Shown here: positions 1-7,606 of the stretch, in pieces | Layout: every line of letters begins with the position of its first letter | How positions within the stretch are numbered: position 1 is the stretch's first letter | Source: Terriglobia bacterium | GTDB lineage: Bacteria > Acidobacteriota > Terriglobia > Terriglobales > Acidobacteriaceae | Assembly (NCBI GenBank): GCA_020073665.1 | Contig: JAIQEU010000017.1 | Span: 1-64,000, forward strand | Direction: 5' to 3' | DNA length: 64,000 bases | Position numbers and translations under genes: made by a program | The notes under the pieces: generated by a model | Databases searched by the model: none | Seen by the model: only the letters and a program-made list of their open reading frames with translations | Told to the model about the DNA's origin: nothing

Positions 1-1
1 T

Positions 2-91
2 GAAGGGCTGCTGCTGGATCGGCTCCACCCGGCATGGAAGCGCGAATATTTCAAGAATCAGCTATCGATGGAAGCGTTCTTCGAGAACTGA
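2..91 (+). CDS. C-terminal end of an unidentified protein (partial)
   Basis: The window opens inside an open frame that gives 29 residues ending in ...SMEAFFEN before a TGA at 89-91. The tail is amphipathic and contains an aromatic/basic stretch (HPAWKREYF). It is too short to assign a family. It runs convergently towards murJ, whose stop lies 38 bases further on. Coding status rests on the open frame up to the window edge and on the absence of any other gene here. Confidence 0.4.
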   Translation, partial: EGLLLDRLHPAWKREYFKNQLSMEAFFEN

Positions 92-128
92 TTCGCCAGC
101 GCCTCTCGATCGAAACTAACGGTTGGAT

Positions 129-1745
129 TTACGGTTCAATTCCTTTGTTGAGTTCTCCTCCGGCTTCGGCCACTCGCGGATACGGCGTGTTCTTCTTGCG
201 GCGCAGATCCTGGGGTAACTTTGATTTCGTCAGCCACAGGCCCGCGGCTACGGCGCCGGCCCACGTCACCGTTACCAATCCGAGCGCTTTCAGGTCGGCG
301 GTGCGGCTTCCATTGACCATGACTACGCGCGCCACTTCGTAACTCAACACTCCGGCTATGGCGGAAGTGATTGCGGCTTTTGCTACTTCTCCCCAAGCCA
401 ATCTTCCAGCGGGTACGAGGTTGCGACGATGGAGCAGGATGGCGAGTGCCAGTGTGTTGCCGACAATCCCGAGATCGGAGGCCATGGTGAGTCCGACGCT
501 CGACAAGTTGCGGAACAGCGCGGAGTAGATGGGCAGCGATAGAACCGTGATCAGGCTGCTAGCGATCATCGGCGTCAAGGTGTTTCCCGCAGCGTAGAAG
601 GCGCGCGAGTACAGACCCTGCGCGGACCAGAACGCCAGCGACAGCGAGAACCAGAAGAAGTAGGTCGCGGTCTGCTGCGAGTCGGAGAACAGGAAGTGTC
701 CGCGACGGTACACCAGGTCAATCAGCGGGAGGGCGGCCGCGGCCATGAAACTGGTGGCCAGCAGTGACGTGGCGAGGATGCGGTAAATGGATCCATTCAC
801 GGTTTCGGCGAACTCGTCCATGCGTTTCTCGCCGAAGAGGCGGGCGAAAAAGGGCAACGACGCCTGGCTGGTGGCTTGTCCCAGAACCGCGATAGGCACG
901 GCAAACAGGCGCTTGGCGTAGTTCAGGCGGGTGATGTCGCCGACGGCGCTGGATGCAAAATAGCGGAGGATCCAGTCATCGGCGGTGACCAGCGAAACTC
1001 CCAGCATCAGCGGGATGGAAAGTTTCACCCATTCGCGAAACGCCGGGTTGCGGATATCGAACGAGATGCTGTAGCCGGTACCGATGCGAGCGGCCCCGAC
1101 GGCGTTGATCAGGAACGGACCGAGGAAACTACCGGCCAGCGCTCCCCAAGCAAGCGAGGCGATGCCTAGCGGACGGGCGGCGATCACGCCTCCCAGAATG
1201 ATGGCGACGTTGTACAGCAGCGGCCCAAATGCAGGGAACAGAAACAGGCGCCGGGAGAGCAGTACGGCGGAAACCACTCCGCCGACGTAAAAGAAAATTT
1301 GTGCCGGGAGCAGGATGCGCGTCAGGTGGACACAGAGGTCGAGTTGCTCGGGGGTGAATCCGCTGAACAGGTGGCGTTCGATCTGGGGGGTGAATATCTC
1401 GGTGAGGATGACGCCTATCCCCAGCACCGCGGTCATGACTGTGATGATGATAGAGAAAGTTTCCTGCGCTTCCTCTTCGCGGTTTTCGGCGAGGAAGCGC
1501 GTGTAGATAGCGACGAACGTGATGGAGGCAGTGCCTCCGGCCACGAGGTAGTTGAGCCAGTCGGGAATGGTAAATCCGGCGACGTAGGCGTCGGTCTGAG
1601 GACCGGCGCCGAAGGCCCAGGCAATGTAGGCCTCGCGGGCGTATCCGATGACTCGAGAGAGCATGACCGCCGTCATCAGCAGCAGGGTGGCGGAGAACGC
1701 GCTGTGCTGGTGGGAGGGGCGGAACAGGCGGAGGAAGCGTTTCAT
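129..1745 (-). CDS. murJ: Lipid II flippase MurJ (MviN family)
   Basis: Inner-membrane flippase that moves lipid-linked peptidoglycan precursor to the periplasmic face. The 538-residue product has the MviN/MurJ opening (SRVIGYAREAYIAWAFG, near residues 29-45) followed by the usual run of about 14 hydrophobic helices, with FGAGPQTDAY and the conserved charged patches in the loops. Family members are usually 500-530 residues. The frame stays open upstream to 1934, but that extension is basic, low-complexity and unlike the family, so the ATG at 1745 (MKRFLRLF...) is preferred. No clear Shine-Dalgarno is seen before it. The gene is divergent from the aminotransferase at 1977, with about 230 bases between them. 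Confidence 0.9.
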   Translation of the reverse strand: MKRFLRLFRPSHQHSAFSATLLLMTAVMLSRVIGYAREAYIAWAFGAGPQTDAYVAGFTIPDWLNYLVAGGTASITFVAIYTRFLAENREEEAQETFSIIITVMTAVLGIGVILTEIFTPQIERHLFSGFTPEQLDLCVHLTRILLPAQIFFYVGGVVSAVLLSRRLFLFPAFGPLLYNVAIILGGVIAARPLGIASLAWGALAGSFLGPFLINAVGAARIGTGYSISFDIRNPAFREWVKLSIPLMLGVSLVTADDWILRYFASSAVGDITRLNYAKRLFAVPIAVLGQATSQASLPFFARLFGEKRMDEFAETVNGSIYRILATSLLATSFMAAAALPLIDLVYRRGHFLFSDSQQTATYFFWFSLSLAFWSAQGLYSRAFYAAGNTLTPMIASSLITVLSLPIYSALFRNLSSVGLTMASDLGIVGNTLALAILLHRRNLVPAGRLAWGEVAKAAITSAIAGVLSYEVARVVMVNGSRTADLKALGLVTVTWAGAVAAGLWLTKSKLPQDLRRKKNTPYPRVAEAGGELNKGIEP

Positions 1746-1976
1746 TATTTCAGCCGAGACAGATGTGGGGTCTTGGTCATGGACGCCGGTTCTTTGCAAG
1801 CGTATCAGAGGCGGGCGGTGAGGGCGGGGGTAAGTCGGGGCGCGTACCTTATTGATGCACAGCCGCAAAGCCCCATCGCCCCGTGGCTCTTGCCGGGCGT
1901 GAGGGTTCCGCGCTGCGCTTGGAATGTCAACCAATGGTTTTGACAGCTTCGCTGGACGCGTCCCATAATCGCAGAT

Positions 1977-3335
1977 GTGACTGACACTCCCGCTGTCGCA
2001 GAATCAATTCGCACTTCCATCCTGAGGCGCTCGTATCGCAAGGCTTTCCCCTCGGCTGTGCGCGGGGAAGGCGTGTATCTGTGGGACTCGGCGGGGAAAC
2101 GGTACCTCGATTTCGCGGGGTCGGCGGCGGTGAACTTCATTGGGCATGGCGTGCAGGAAATCTCGGCGGCCATGGCGGAGCAGGCGCGGCAACTCGAGTT
2201 CGTTCACAGCAGCCAGTTCACCACCCCTGTGGCCGAAGAGTACGCGCAGGCCCTGATCGAGTTTGCGGGGGAGAATTTTCGTGGCGGCGGAGTGTTTTTC
2301 ACCAGCGGCGGCTCGGAAGCTACCGAGACGGCGCTGAAGCTGGCGCGCCAGTACCAAGTGGAAATTGGGCAGGGGAAACGTCACCAGGTGCTCAGCCGGA
2401 CGCAGAGTTATCACGGGGCCACGCTGGGCGCGCTGGCGGTTTCAGGCAACCAGCGGCGGCGGGAGATTTATCTGCCCATGGTGCGGGAGTTCGCGCACAT
2501 CGGGATTCCCTATTGCTATCGCTGCAGCTATGACTGCAAGGATGGTTGCCGGAACTGTGGACAGGAATACGCAGCAGAGCTGGAGCGCGCGGTTCTGGCG
2601 GCGAATGGCGAGGCCGCCGCGTTTATTTTTGAGCCAGTGAGCGGAGCGACGCTCGGTGCGGTCGCGCCGCCGCCGGGGTATCTGGAGAGCGTGGCGGAAA
2701 TCTGCAAACGGCACGGGGTACTGCTGATTGCCGATGAAGTTATGACTGGCATGGGACGCACAGGGCGGAACTTTGCGGTCGAGCATTGGGGCGTGGCACC
2801 GGACATCGTGGTCACGGCCAAGGGAATGTCTAGTGGGTACGCGCCGCTGGGGGCGGTCATTGCCAACAAGAAAGTGGTGGATGCGATTGCCTCGGGATCA
2901 GGGTCGTTGCTGCATGGGTTCACTTACAACGCACATCCGATTTCCATGGCGGCGGGGTTAGCGGTACTGCGATATCTGGGGGAGCGGCAACTGGTGCAGG
3001 CGGCGGAAACCGTGGGGGCGAGTTTGCAATCGGCGCTTGAGGGGCTTCGGGAATTGGAGAGCGTTGGAGATGTGCGTGGCATTGGCTTGTTGTGGGGTGT
3101 GGAGTTTGTATCCGACAAGCGGAGCAAGAAGCCATTTGCGCCGGAATTGAATTTTGCGGGACGCGTGGGGCAAGCCGCGATGAAGCGCGGGCTCATGCTC
3201 TATCCCATGCAAGGCTGCGTGGATGGCGTGGCGGGAGATCATTTGTTGATTGCGCCGCCAGCAGTCATCAGCGAAGAGCAGATTCGGTGGGCGGTGGAGC
3301 AGTTGCGCGCCGCGGTAGTGGAATTGACCACGTAA
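1977..3335 (+). CDS. Class III PLP-dependent aminotransferase with Cys-rich insert
   Basis: A 452-residue fold-type I aminotransferase of the acetylornithine/omega-amino-acid group. It shows the N-terminal GVYLWDSAGKRYLDFAGS block, the cofactor phosphate site TSGGSEATETALK, IADEVMTGMGRTG with the PLP-ring Asp, and the Schiff-base Lys at about residue 282 (TAKGMSSGYAPLG). Residues 180-194 hold five cysteines spaced C-x2-C-x3-C-x3-C-x2-C. Similar enzymes often have one or two CxxC pairs here, so a bound metal or disulfide is possible. The start is a GTG at 1977, directly in frame with the conserved N-terminus. The substrate cannot be told from sequence; an omega-amino acid or diamine is likely. 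This is not the arginine-pathway enzyme, which is argD at 54746-55999. Confidence 0.85.
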   Translation: MTDTPAVAESIRTSILRRSYRKAFPSAVRGEGVYLWDSAGKRYLDFAGSAAVNFIGHGVQEISAAMAEQARQLEFVHSSQFTTPVAEEYAQALIEFAGENFRGGGVFFTSGGSEATETALKLARQYQVEIGQGKRHQVLSRTQSYHGATLGALAVSGNQRRREIYLPMVREFAHIGIPYCYRCSYDCKDGCRNCGQEYAAELERAVLAANGEAAAFIFEPVSGATLGAVAPPPGYLESVAEICKRHGVLLIADEVMTGMGRTGRNFAVEHWGVAPDIVVTAKGMSSGYAPLGAVIANKKVVDAIASGSGSLLHGFTYNAHPISMAAGLAVLRYLGERQLVQAAETVGASLQSALEGLRELESVGDVRGIGLLWGVEFVSDKRSKKPFAPELNFAGRVGQAAMKRGLMLYPMQGCVDGVAGDHLLIAPPAVISEEQIRWAVEQLRAAVVELTT

Positions 3336-3345
3336 CGAAGAACAC

Positions 3346-4905
3346 ATGGCATCCGATCAGCGCCGGACTTGTGAAAGGTGCTCCTCATTGAGACGACCTC
3401 AAAGCTGTGCCTTTTTGTTCTGCTTCTTGCTCCTGCTTCCAATCTCTGCACTCAATTCTGGGGCGCAGACTGGAGGCGCAGTCTCGCCTTCTGAATCGCG
3501 GTTCCGGTTGGTGCGTTCGCTTTCCGGCTCACATGGTTCGCAAAAGGGTGGACGCTACATTATTGACGATCCACGGTCCATCTTTTACATCCCGGCGGAT
3601 AAGAAGGTTGTGGTTTATTTCGAGTGGGACGGGCCCTTGGGAACACATCATGTCGAGGGTTTTTGGAAGAACCCAGAAGGCAAGGCGGTGGTGTTCTCAG
3701 ATTTCAATTTTGAGGCCAAGCAGAGCCGCATGGCCGCTTTTTGGGAACTTGATCTTACCGAGAGCATGACTCCGGGTATGTGGGCACTGGAAGCCCGTAT
3801 TGACGGAGAGAGCGCGGGCACGCACACGTTCCAGATCACGGTGGCACCAAAGCCGGCATCGAGCGAACCAGTCCGCCACATGCTGGAGCCGGCCGAGATT
3901 TATAAGCTGGCATCCGACGCAACTGCGACGATTGAGAAACTCGGCCCCACAGGCGTGCGCCAGAGCAGCGGCTCAGGGTTCTTCGTCACGGAGGGAACGC
4001 TGGTAACAGCATTCCAGCTTATTGATGGCGCCGGCAAAGTGCGAGTGACTTTCCCGGATGGCCACCGGACCGAAACTGACCAGGTGCTCGCCTATGATCG
4101 TCTGCAAGACTGGGCAATTCTCAAAGTGACCGGCAGCGCCCTGTCTAAACTAGTACGCGCCCCGGCCGGTTCGTGGTCGGTTGGGGACCGCTGTTTCACG
4201 CTGAATACTCCGACCGAGGGCAACCGGGTCCTGATCGATGAAAGCATTACTGGGTCCCACACTTTCCCGGTGGTTGGTGATCGGCTGAATTTGGCTAACC
4301 TGGAGGCAGCCTCAGCTGTGGGTTCACCTCTCGTCAACGAGTACGGAGAGCTGATTGGCATTCTGGGTGGGAGTTTGTTTCCCGGCATCCCATCCCGCGG
4401 GGGATTCATGGGCACACAAACAGTTGCGCAATTGCGCGAAGGCTCCCTGGCAACTCCGATCAGCCTGGTCCCGACACCGGAGGCCGGCGCTCCGGCCCGA
4501 AGCCTTGCTCAATTGCAACAGGCGGGCGACTTCACGCCATCGATCGTGGAGCAACCCGAGTTGATGTACGGCACGATTTCTGCGGCGGTGGCGCACAAAA
4601 AGGGAGAGATCGCGTTCAGCAAGGATTCGAAGACCGAGTTCAACCGTCAGGACCCGCGGTGTTCGGTGTTGCTGGTTTGGAATCCGAAGGCGAAGGCCAA
4701 GGGCGAGATCAAACTGGAAATCTATGACATCTATGGCCATCTCGTAATCCAAAGTAAGCCTAGCGCAGTCGACTTGAGACCTGGGCACCTACTCTCCAGT
4801 TCCTGGAACCTAGACCTCTCTGTGTTGAAGAACGGGACGTATCGAGTTGACGCACTACAGGACAGCAATCCTATTTGGCGGGCATTCTTTAAGCTGACAG
4901 ACTGA
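3346..4905 (+). CDS. Secreted trypsin-fold (S1C-like) pseudoprotease
   Basis: A 519-residue exported protein with an N-terminal hydrophobic segment (residues 20-38) that looks like a signal peptide with a long n-region. Residues 50-165 form a beta-rich domain of unknown type. Residues 205-345 read as a chymotrypsin-like HtrA/S1C domain (GSGFFVTEGTLVTA...LQDWAILKV...VGSPLVNEYGELIGILGG). The catalytic His is Gln (Q224), the Asp is present (D255) and the nucleophile position in the GNSGGP-type motif is Val (V325), so the domain should have no proteolytic activity. The C-terminal third (from about 395) is another beta-rich domain. The gene follows the aminotransferase by 10 bases and may be cotranscribed. 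A binding or scaffold role is inferred. Confidence 0.75.
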   Translation: MASDQRRTCERCSSLRRPQSCAFLFCFLLLLPISALNSGAQTGGAVSPSESRFRLVRSLSGSHGSQKGGRYIIDDPRSIFYIPADKKVVVYFEWDGPLGTHHVEGFWKNPEGKAVVFSDFNFEAKQSRMAAFWELDLTESMTPGMWALEARIDGESAGTHTFQITVAPKPASSEPVRHMLEPAEIYKLASDATATIEKLGPTGVRQSSGSGFFVTEGTLVTAFQLIDGAGKVRVTFPDGHRTETDQVLAYDRLQDWAILKVTGSALSKLVRAPAGSWSVGDRCFTLNTPTEGNRVLIDESITGSHTFPVVGDRLNLANLEAASAVGSPLVNEYGELIGILGGSLFPGIPSRGGFMGTQTVAQLREGSLATPISLVPTPEAGAPARSLAQLQQAGDFTPSIVEQPELMYGTISAAVAHKKGEIAFSKDSKTEFNRQDPRCSVLLVWNPKAKAKGEIKLEIYDIYGHLVIQSKPSAVDLRPGHLLSSSWNLDLSVLKNGTYRVDALQDSNPIWRAFFKLTD

Positions 4906-5104
4906 TTTTCTCCCCTCGAATAGCCAGCTGCGGAGAATCGGATTGCCAACGGGGGTCCGCGACTCGGATTATCCTCACTTGCATCTTGCTGTCCTCCAAT
5001 CCCTTAGCGGTTGATCCCGGTTTGACCCCCGCTTTACCCTCGGTGCATTGCCGGCTTCGGCGTTTCGCGGCAGAGTGGTGCCAGCAACACCCAAGGAGGA
5101 CGTC

Positions 5105-5833
5105 ATGGCAAGTTCCCTGATTGACTTTTGCGAGCAGGCGGATCCAGCGGTCCTGCGCGAGGCGCAACGGTTTCGTCCCTTTCAGAATGCGAACCGGCTG
5201 CACCAGAGCTTCGTGGCGGCAGCGGAGAAGCGAGCGCTGGTCTGGATGGCGGAGCGGACGCCGGCGCGGATCAATTCGGACCACCTTACGGTGTTGGGAT
5301 TTGTAGCCCAGGCCATGGCGGGCGTCAGTTATGCCCTGGCACGCGGAAACCGGTACTGGCTGCTGGGGGTTATTGTTTTCCTGGCGCTGAACTGGCTGGG
5401 CGACAGCCTGGACGGAACGCTGGCGCGGGTGCGGCAGCAACAGCGTCCGCGCTATGGGTTTTACGTGGATCACATCGTGGACAGTTTTGGTGCGCTGTTT
5501 CTGATGGGCGGGCTGGCGCTGTCGGGGTACATGCATCCGTATATTGCGATCGGGCTGCTGCTGGCGTTTCTGCTGCTTTCCATTCAGTCTTACCTGGCTA
5601 CTTATACGCTGGGGGAGTTCCAGCTTTCGTTCTGGAGTTTGGGGCCGACGGAGTTGCGCATCCTGCTGGCCGTGGGGAACCTGGCTCTGCTGCGCTGGCC
5701 GATCGTGCTGAAAGGCCACTACCGCTTGTTTGATGTCGGCGGGATTTGCGGGCTGGTGGGGATGGGGCTGATGCTGGTGTTTTTCACCGCGCGCAATACC
5801 TTCCGGCTTTATCAGCAGGAGCGGGTTCAATGA
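5105..5833 (+). CDS. CDP-alcohol phosphatidyltransferase family membrane protein
   Basis: A 242-residue integral membrane enzyme of the family that moves a phospho-alcohol between CDP-diacylglycerol (or CDP-alcohol) and an acceptor alcohol. The signature D-x2-D-G-x2-A-R-x9-G-x3-D-x3-D is complete: D100, D103, G104, A107, R108, G118, D122, D126. Several hydrophobic helices follow. The start is the ATG at 5105, preceded by the strong Shine-Dalgarno AAGGAGGA at 5093-5100; a TTG start 57 bases upstream is less likely. The last bases overlap the start of the GtrA gene (ATGA), so the two are translationally coupled. The substrate is unknown. The coupling to a GtrA protein suggests lipid or polyprenyl-glycan modification. 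Confidence 0.85.
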   Translation: MASSLIDFCEQADPAVLREAQRFRPFQNANRLHQSFVAAAEKRALVWMAERTPARINSDHLTVLGFVAQAMAGVSYALARGNRYWLLGVIVFLALNWLGDSLDGTLARVRQQQRPRYGFYVDHIVDSFGALFLMGGLALSGYMHPYIAIGLLLAFLLLSIQSYLATYTLGEFQLSFWSLGPTELRILLAVGNLALLRWPIVLKGHYRLFDVGGICGLVGMGLMLVFFTARNTFRLYQQERVQ

Positions 5834-6237
5834 GCGGCGACCGGCGAAATACCGTAGTGCGGTGGCTGAAGTTCAACGCCGTAGGTGTCGTGGGCATTTT
5901 GGTGCAATTGGCCGTGCTCGCTGTGCTCAAGGGCGGGATGCGGGTCGATTATCTGGTGGCAACCGGGCTGGCGGTGGAGGCGGCCGTGGTGCACAACTTT
6001 CTCTGGCACGAACGGTTCACGTGGAAGGACCGTCCGGGGAAGGACAGGCTCTGGCGGCTGATTAAGTTCAATCTGAGCAGTGGCATGATTTCGATCGTGG
6101 GAAATCTGGTTGTGATGAAGTTGCTGGTGGGGGTGGGACACATAAATTACCTGATGGCAAATGCGGTGGCGATTGCGGTTTGCTCCATCGTGAATTTTCT
6201 GATGAGTGACCGGTTTGTGTTTGAGGAAGCCGGCTGA
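5830..6237 (+). CDS. GtrA family membrane protein
   Basis: A 135-residue, four-helix GtrA-like protein. The family is linked to moving or positioning polyprenyl-phosphate sugars for cell-surface glycosylation. Visible features are WLKFNAVGVVGILVQLAVL at the N-terminus, the conserved AVEAAVVHNFLWHERFTW block near residue 60, and the C-terminal VCSIVNFLMSDRFVF ending typical of GtrA. The ATG at 5830 overlaps the TGA of the preceding phosphatidyltransferase, a coupled pair. No glycosyltransferase gene is present nearby, so the lipid-sugar partner is not in this window. Confidence 0.85.
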   Translation: MSGDRRNTVVRWLKFNAVGVVGILVQLAVLAVLKGGMRVDYLVATGLAVEAAVVHNFLWHERFTWKDRPGKDRLWRLIKFNLSSGMISIVGNLVVMKLLVGVGHINYLMANAVAIAVCSIVNFLMSDRFVFEEAG

Positions 6238-6271
6238 GTGCGGCCGGTCGTCAACCAGTTTCGAAAGATGC

Positions 6272-6622
6272 TCATTCGGCGTGTCCGGAAAATCGGCTGA
6301 TTTTCAGCAGGGTGCTGTAGAAATCCTGAAATCGTTTTTCTCCAAGTTCGCGGGCCAACTCGCGTTCGGCGGCCCGGGCGTGGGTGCAGATTGCCGCATC
6401 CAGTTGACGGCCTCGGGAGGTCAAACAAACCAGCCGGGTGCGCTTGTCGCCGGGATCGGGCCGGCATTCCACGTAGCGGCATTGCTCGAGATGGTGAAGC
6501 AGGTCGTTGACAGATTGCTTGGTGATCCGCATGCTTTCAGCCAGTTGGGTCGGCCGTCGCCCATCGAGGCCCTCGTAAGAGTTTTGAGAGGTTTTTCGAA
6601 GAACTAAGCGCGCTACCGCCAA
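6272..6622 (-). pseudogene. MarR-family regulator, 5'-truncated remnant
   Basis: The frame encodes the winged-helix and C-terminal helices of a MarR regulator: LAESMRITKQSVNDLLHHLE (recognition region), then the wing CRPDPGDKRTRLVCLTSRG and a dimerisation helix. The N-terminal helix and first half of the DNA-binding domain (about 40-45 residues) are missing. Homology stops near base 6582. The residues before it (MAVARLVLRKTSQ, from a TTG) are an antisense reading of the neighbouring cupin fragment, not MarR sequence. The gene is therefore most likely dead, or at best makes a protein that cannot dimerise normally. Confidence 0.65.
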
Positions 6623-6702
6623 ATGCGCCGCCCGAACTGGAGAAGATCACAGAGATCTTTGAGCGGTACGGCATGGCGATACTCGCACCCCAACCGGTGT
6701 AG
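6577..6702 (+). pseudogene. Cupin-domain protein, C-terminal remnant only
   Basis: The plus frame ending at the TAG 6700-6702 reads KSFERFFEELSALPPNAPPE and continues to a RYGMAILAP-like end. This is the typical tail that follows the beta-barrel in small cupin proteins (a helix, a Pro-rich linker, then an ERYG/ARHG helix and a short hydrophobic end). No barrel is encoded upstream: within about 20 bases the sequence becomes the MarR remnant read on the other strand. No start codon or ribosome site belongs to it. It is a fragment left by a deletion that removed the 5' ends of two divergent genes. Confidence 0.55.
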
Positions 6703-6722
6703 GCGGTCGGCAGGGTGGAACC

Positions 6723-7496
6723 TTATTGTCCGTGCGTGTGCATCTGGCGTTCCACTGACCAGATGTCTTCCGGTTTTTGCTCGAAGGGGTAGACGTGAAC
6801 CATCCAGCCGAAGATCTGGGGCATGAACCGGCCGCCGGCAGCGGTACATTCTTCCTTGGTTGCGATTGAGCCAGCGAGGCCGAATTTCGGGTGCGGTCCC
6901 CACATCTCACGTTTCTGGTCGTCGGGGGGAACGCACATGTTGACGTGGGCATGCCACTGGGCCACGCTCAGCGGAATGCGCGCGTTGAGGTCGTCTTCCG
7001 TGGCGGTCTTGCGGGCGGTGTACATCACGCCAATCAGCTTGTAGTCATCGCCATTCTTCTGGTAGAGGAGTGACGTGGGATGCTCGGGATTGAAGTGCAT
7101 GCCGGCTTCGAAGCCATACCAGTAGTTGGTGAAGTGATACTGCTTTTGCTCAAGATTGGGTAGAAAGATCTTGTAGCCGTCGGCCAGGGCGGCTTTGTAG
7201 TCCTTGTATTTCTCGGCAGCTTTGCGGGCAGCTTCGACGACCTGGGCGGCTTTTTCTTCATCGCCGGGCTGCGGGTCTCGCAACGCGGTCATCTTCATGT
7301 GAGGCCCCATGTCCATGTGCTGGTCTTCCATGGAACGCATGGCGTGGGCGCTGCCGTCATTACCCATGCCGGGCATATCGTGCATGGCGGACATGTCGTG
7401 GGTGTCCGCGTCGGCCTGCGATTTTTGATCTTGTGCCGCGGCCACAGTAAGCAGCAGGATTGCCGCGGCGGCCAGCGTCATCAGTGTTTTGTGCAC
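6723..7496 (-). CDS. Periplasmic Met/His-rich protein of unknown function, probable metal binder
   Basis: A 257-residue protein with a clear signal peptide (MHKTLMTLAAAAILLLTVAAA). Residues 30-70 are very rich in Met, His and Asp (HDMSAMHDMPGMGNDG, MEDQHMDMGPHMKM), like the copper-handling stretches of CopC- and PcoE-type proteins. The folded domain that follows has conserved-looking blocks QYHFTNYWYGFEAGMHFNPE, LIGVMYTA and QWHAHVNMCVP. I do not recognise the family. Periplasmic copper or similar metal binding is an inference from composition only. It stands alone, between the MarR/cupin scar and the heme operon. Confidence 0.7.
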   Translation of the reverse strand: MHKTLMTLAAAAILLLTVAAAQDQKSQADADTHDMSAMHDMPGMGNDGSAHAMRSMEDQHMDMGPHMKMTALRDPQPGDEEKAAQVVEAARKAAEKYKDYKAALADGYKIFLPNLEQKQYHFTNYWYGFEAGMHFNPEHPTSLLYQKNGDDYKLIGVMYTARKTATEDDLNARIPLSVAQWHAHVNMCVPPDDQKREMWGPHPKFGLAGSIATKEECTAAGGRFMPQIFGWMVHVYPFEQKPEDIWSVERQMHTHGQ

Positions 7497-7606
7497 ACCG
7501 GGTCTCCCAGAATCTAGTTGTATTAACCCTGCGGGAACGCAGTTGTTTCTGCAACCAAAGAGGGATTACCCCGGGTTACGGGAGTAATTGCCTGGGGTGG
7601 CGGCAT

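Noticed and set aside
1746-1934. N-terminal extension of MurJ
   Set aside because: The extra 63 residues are basic and low-complexity, with no family match; the MviN N-terminus begins at 1745.
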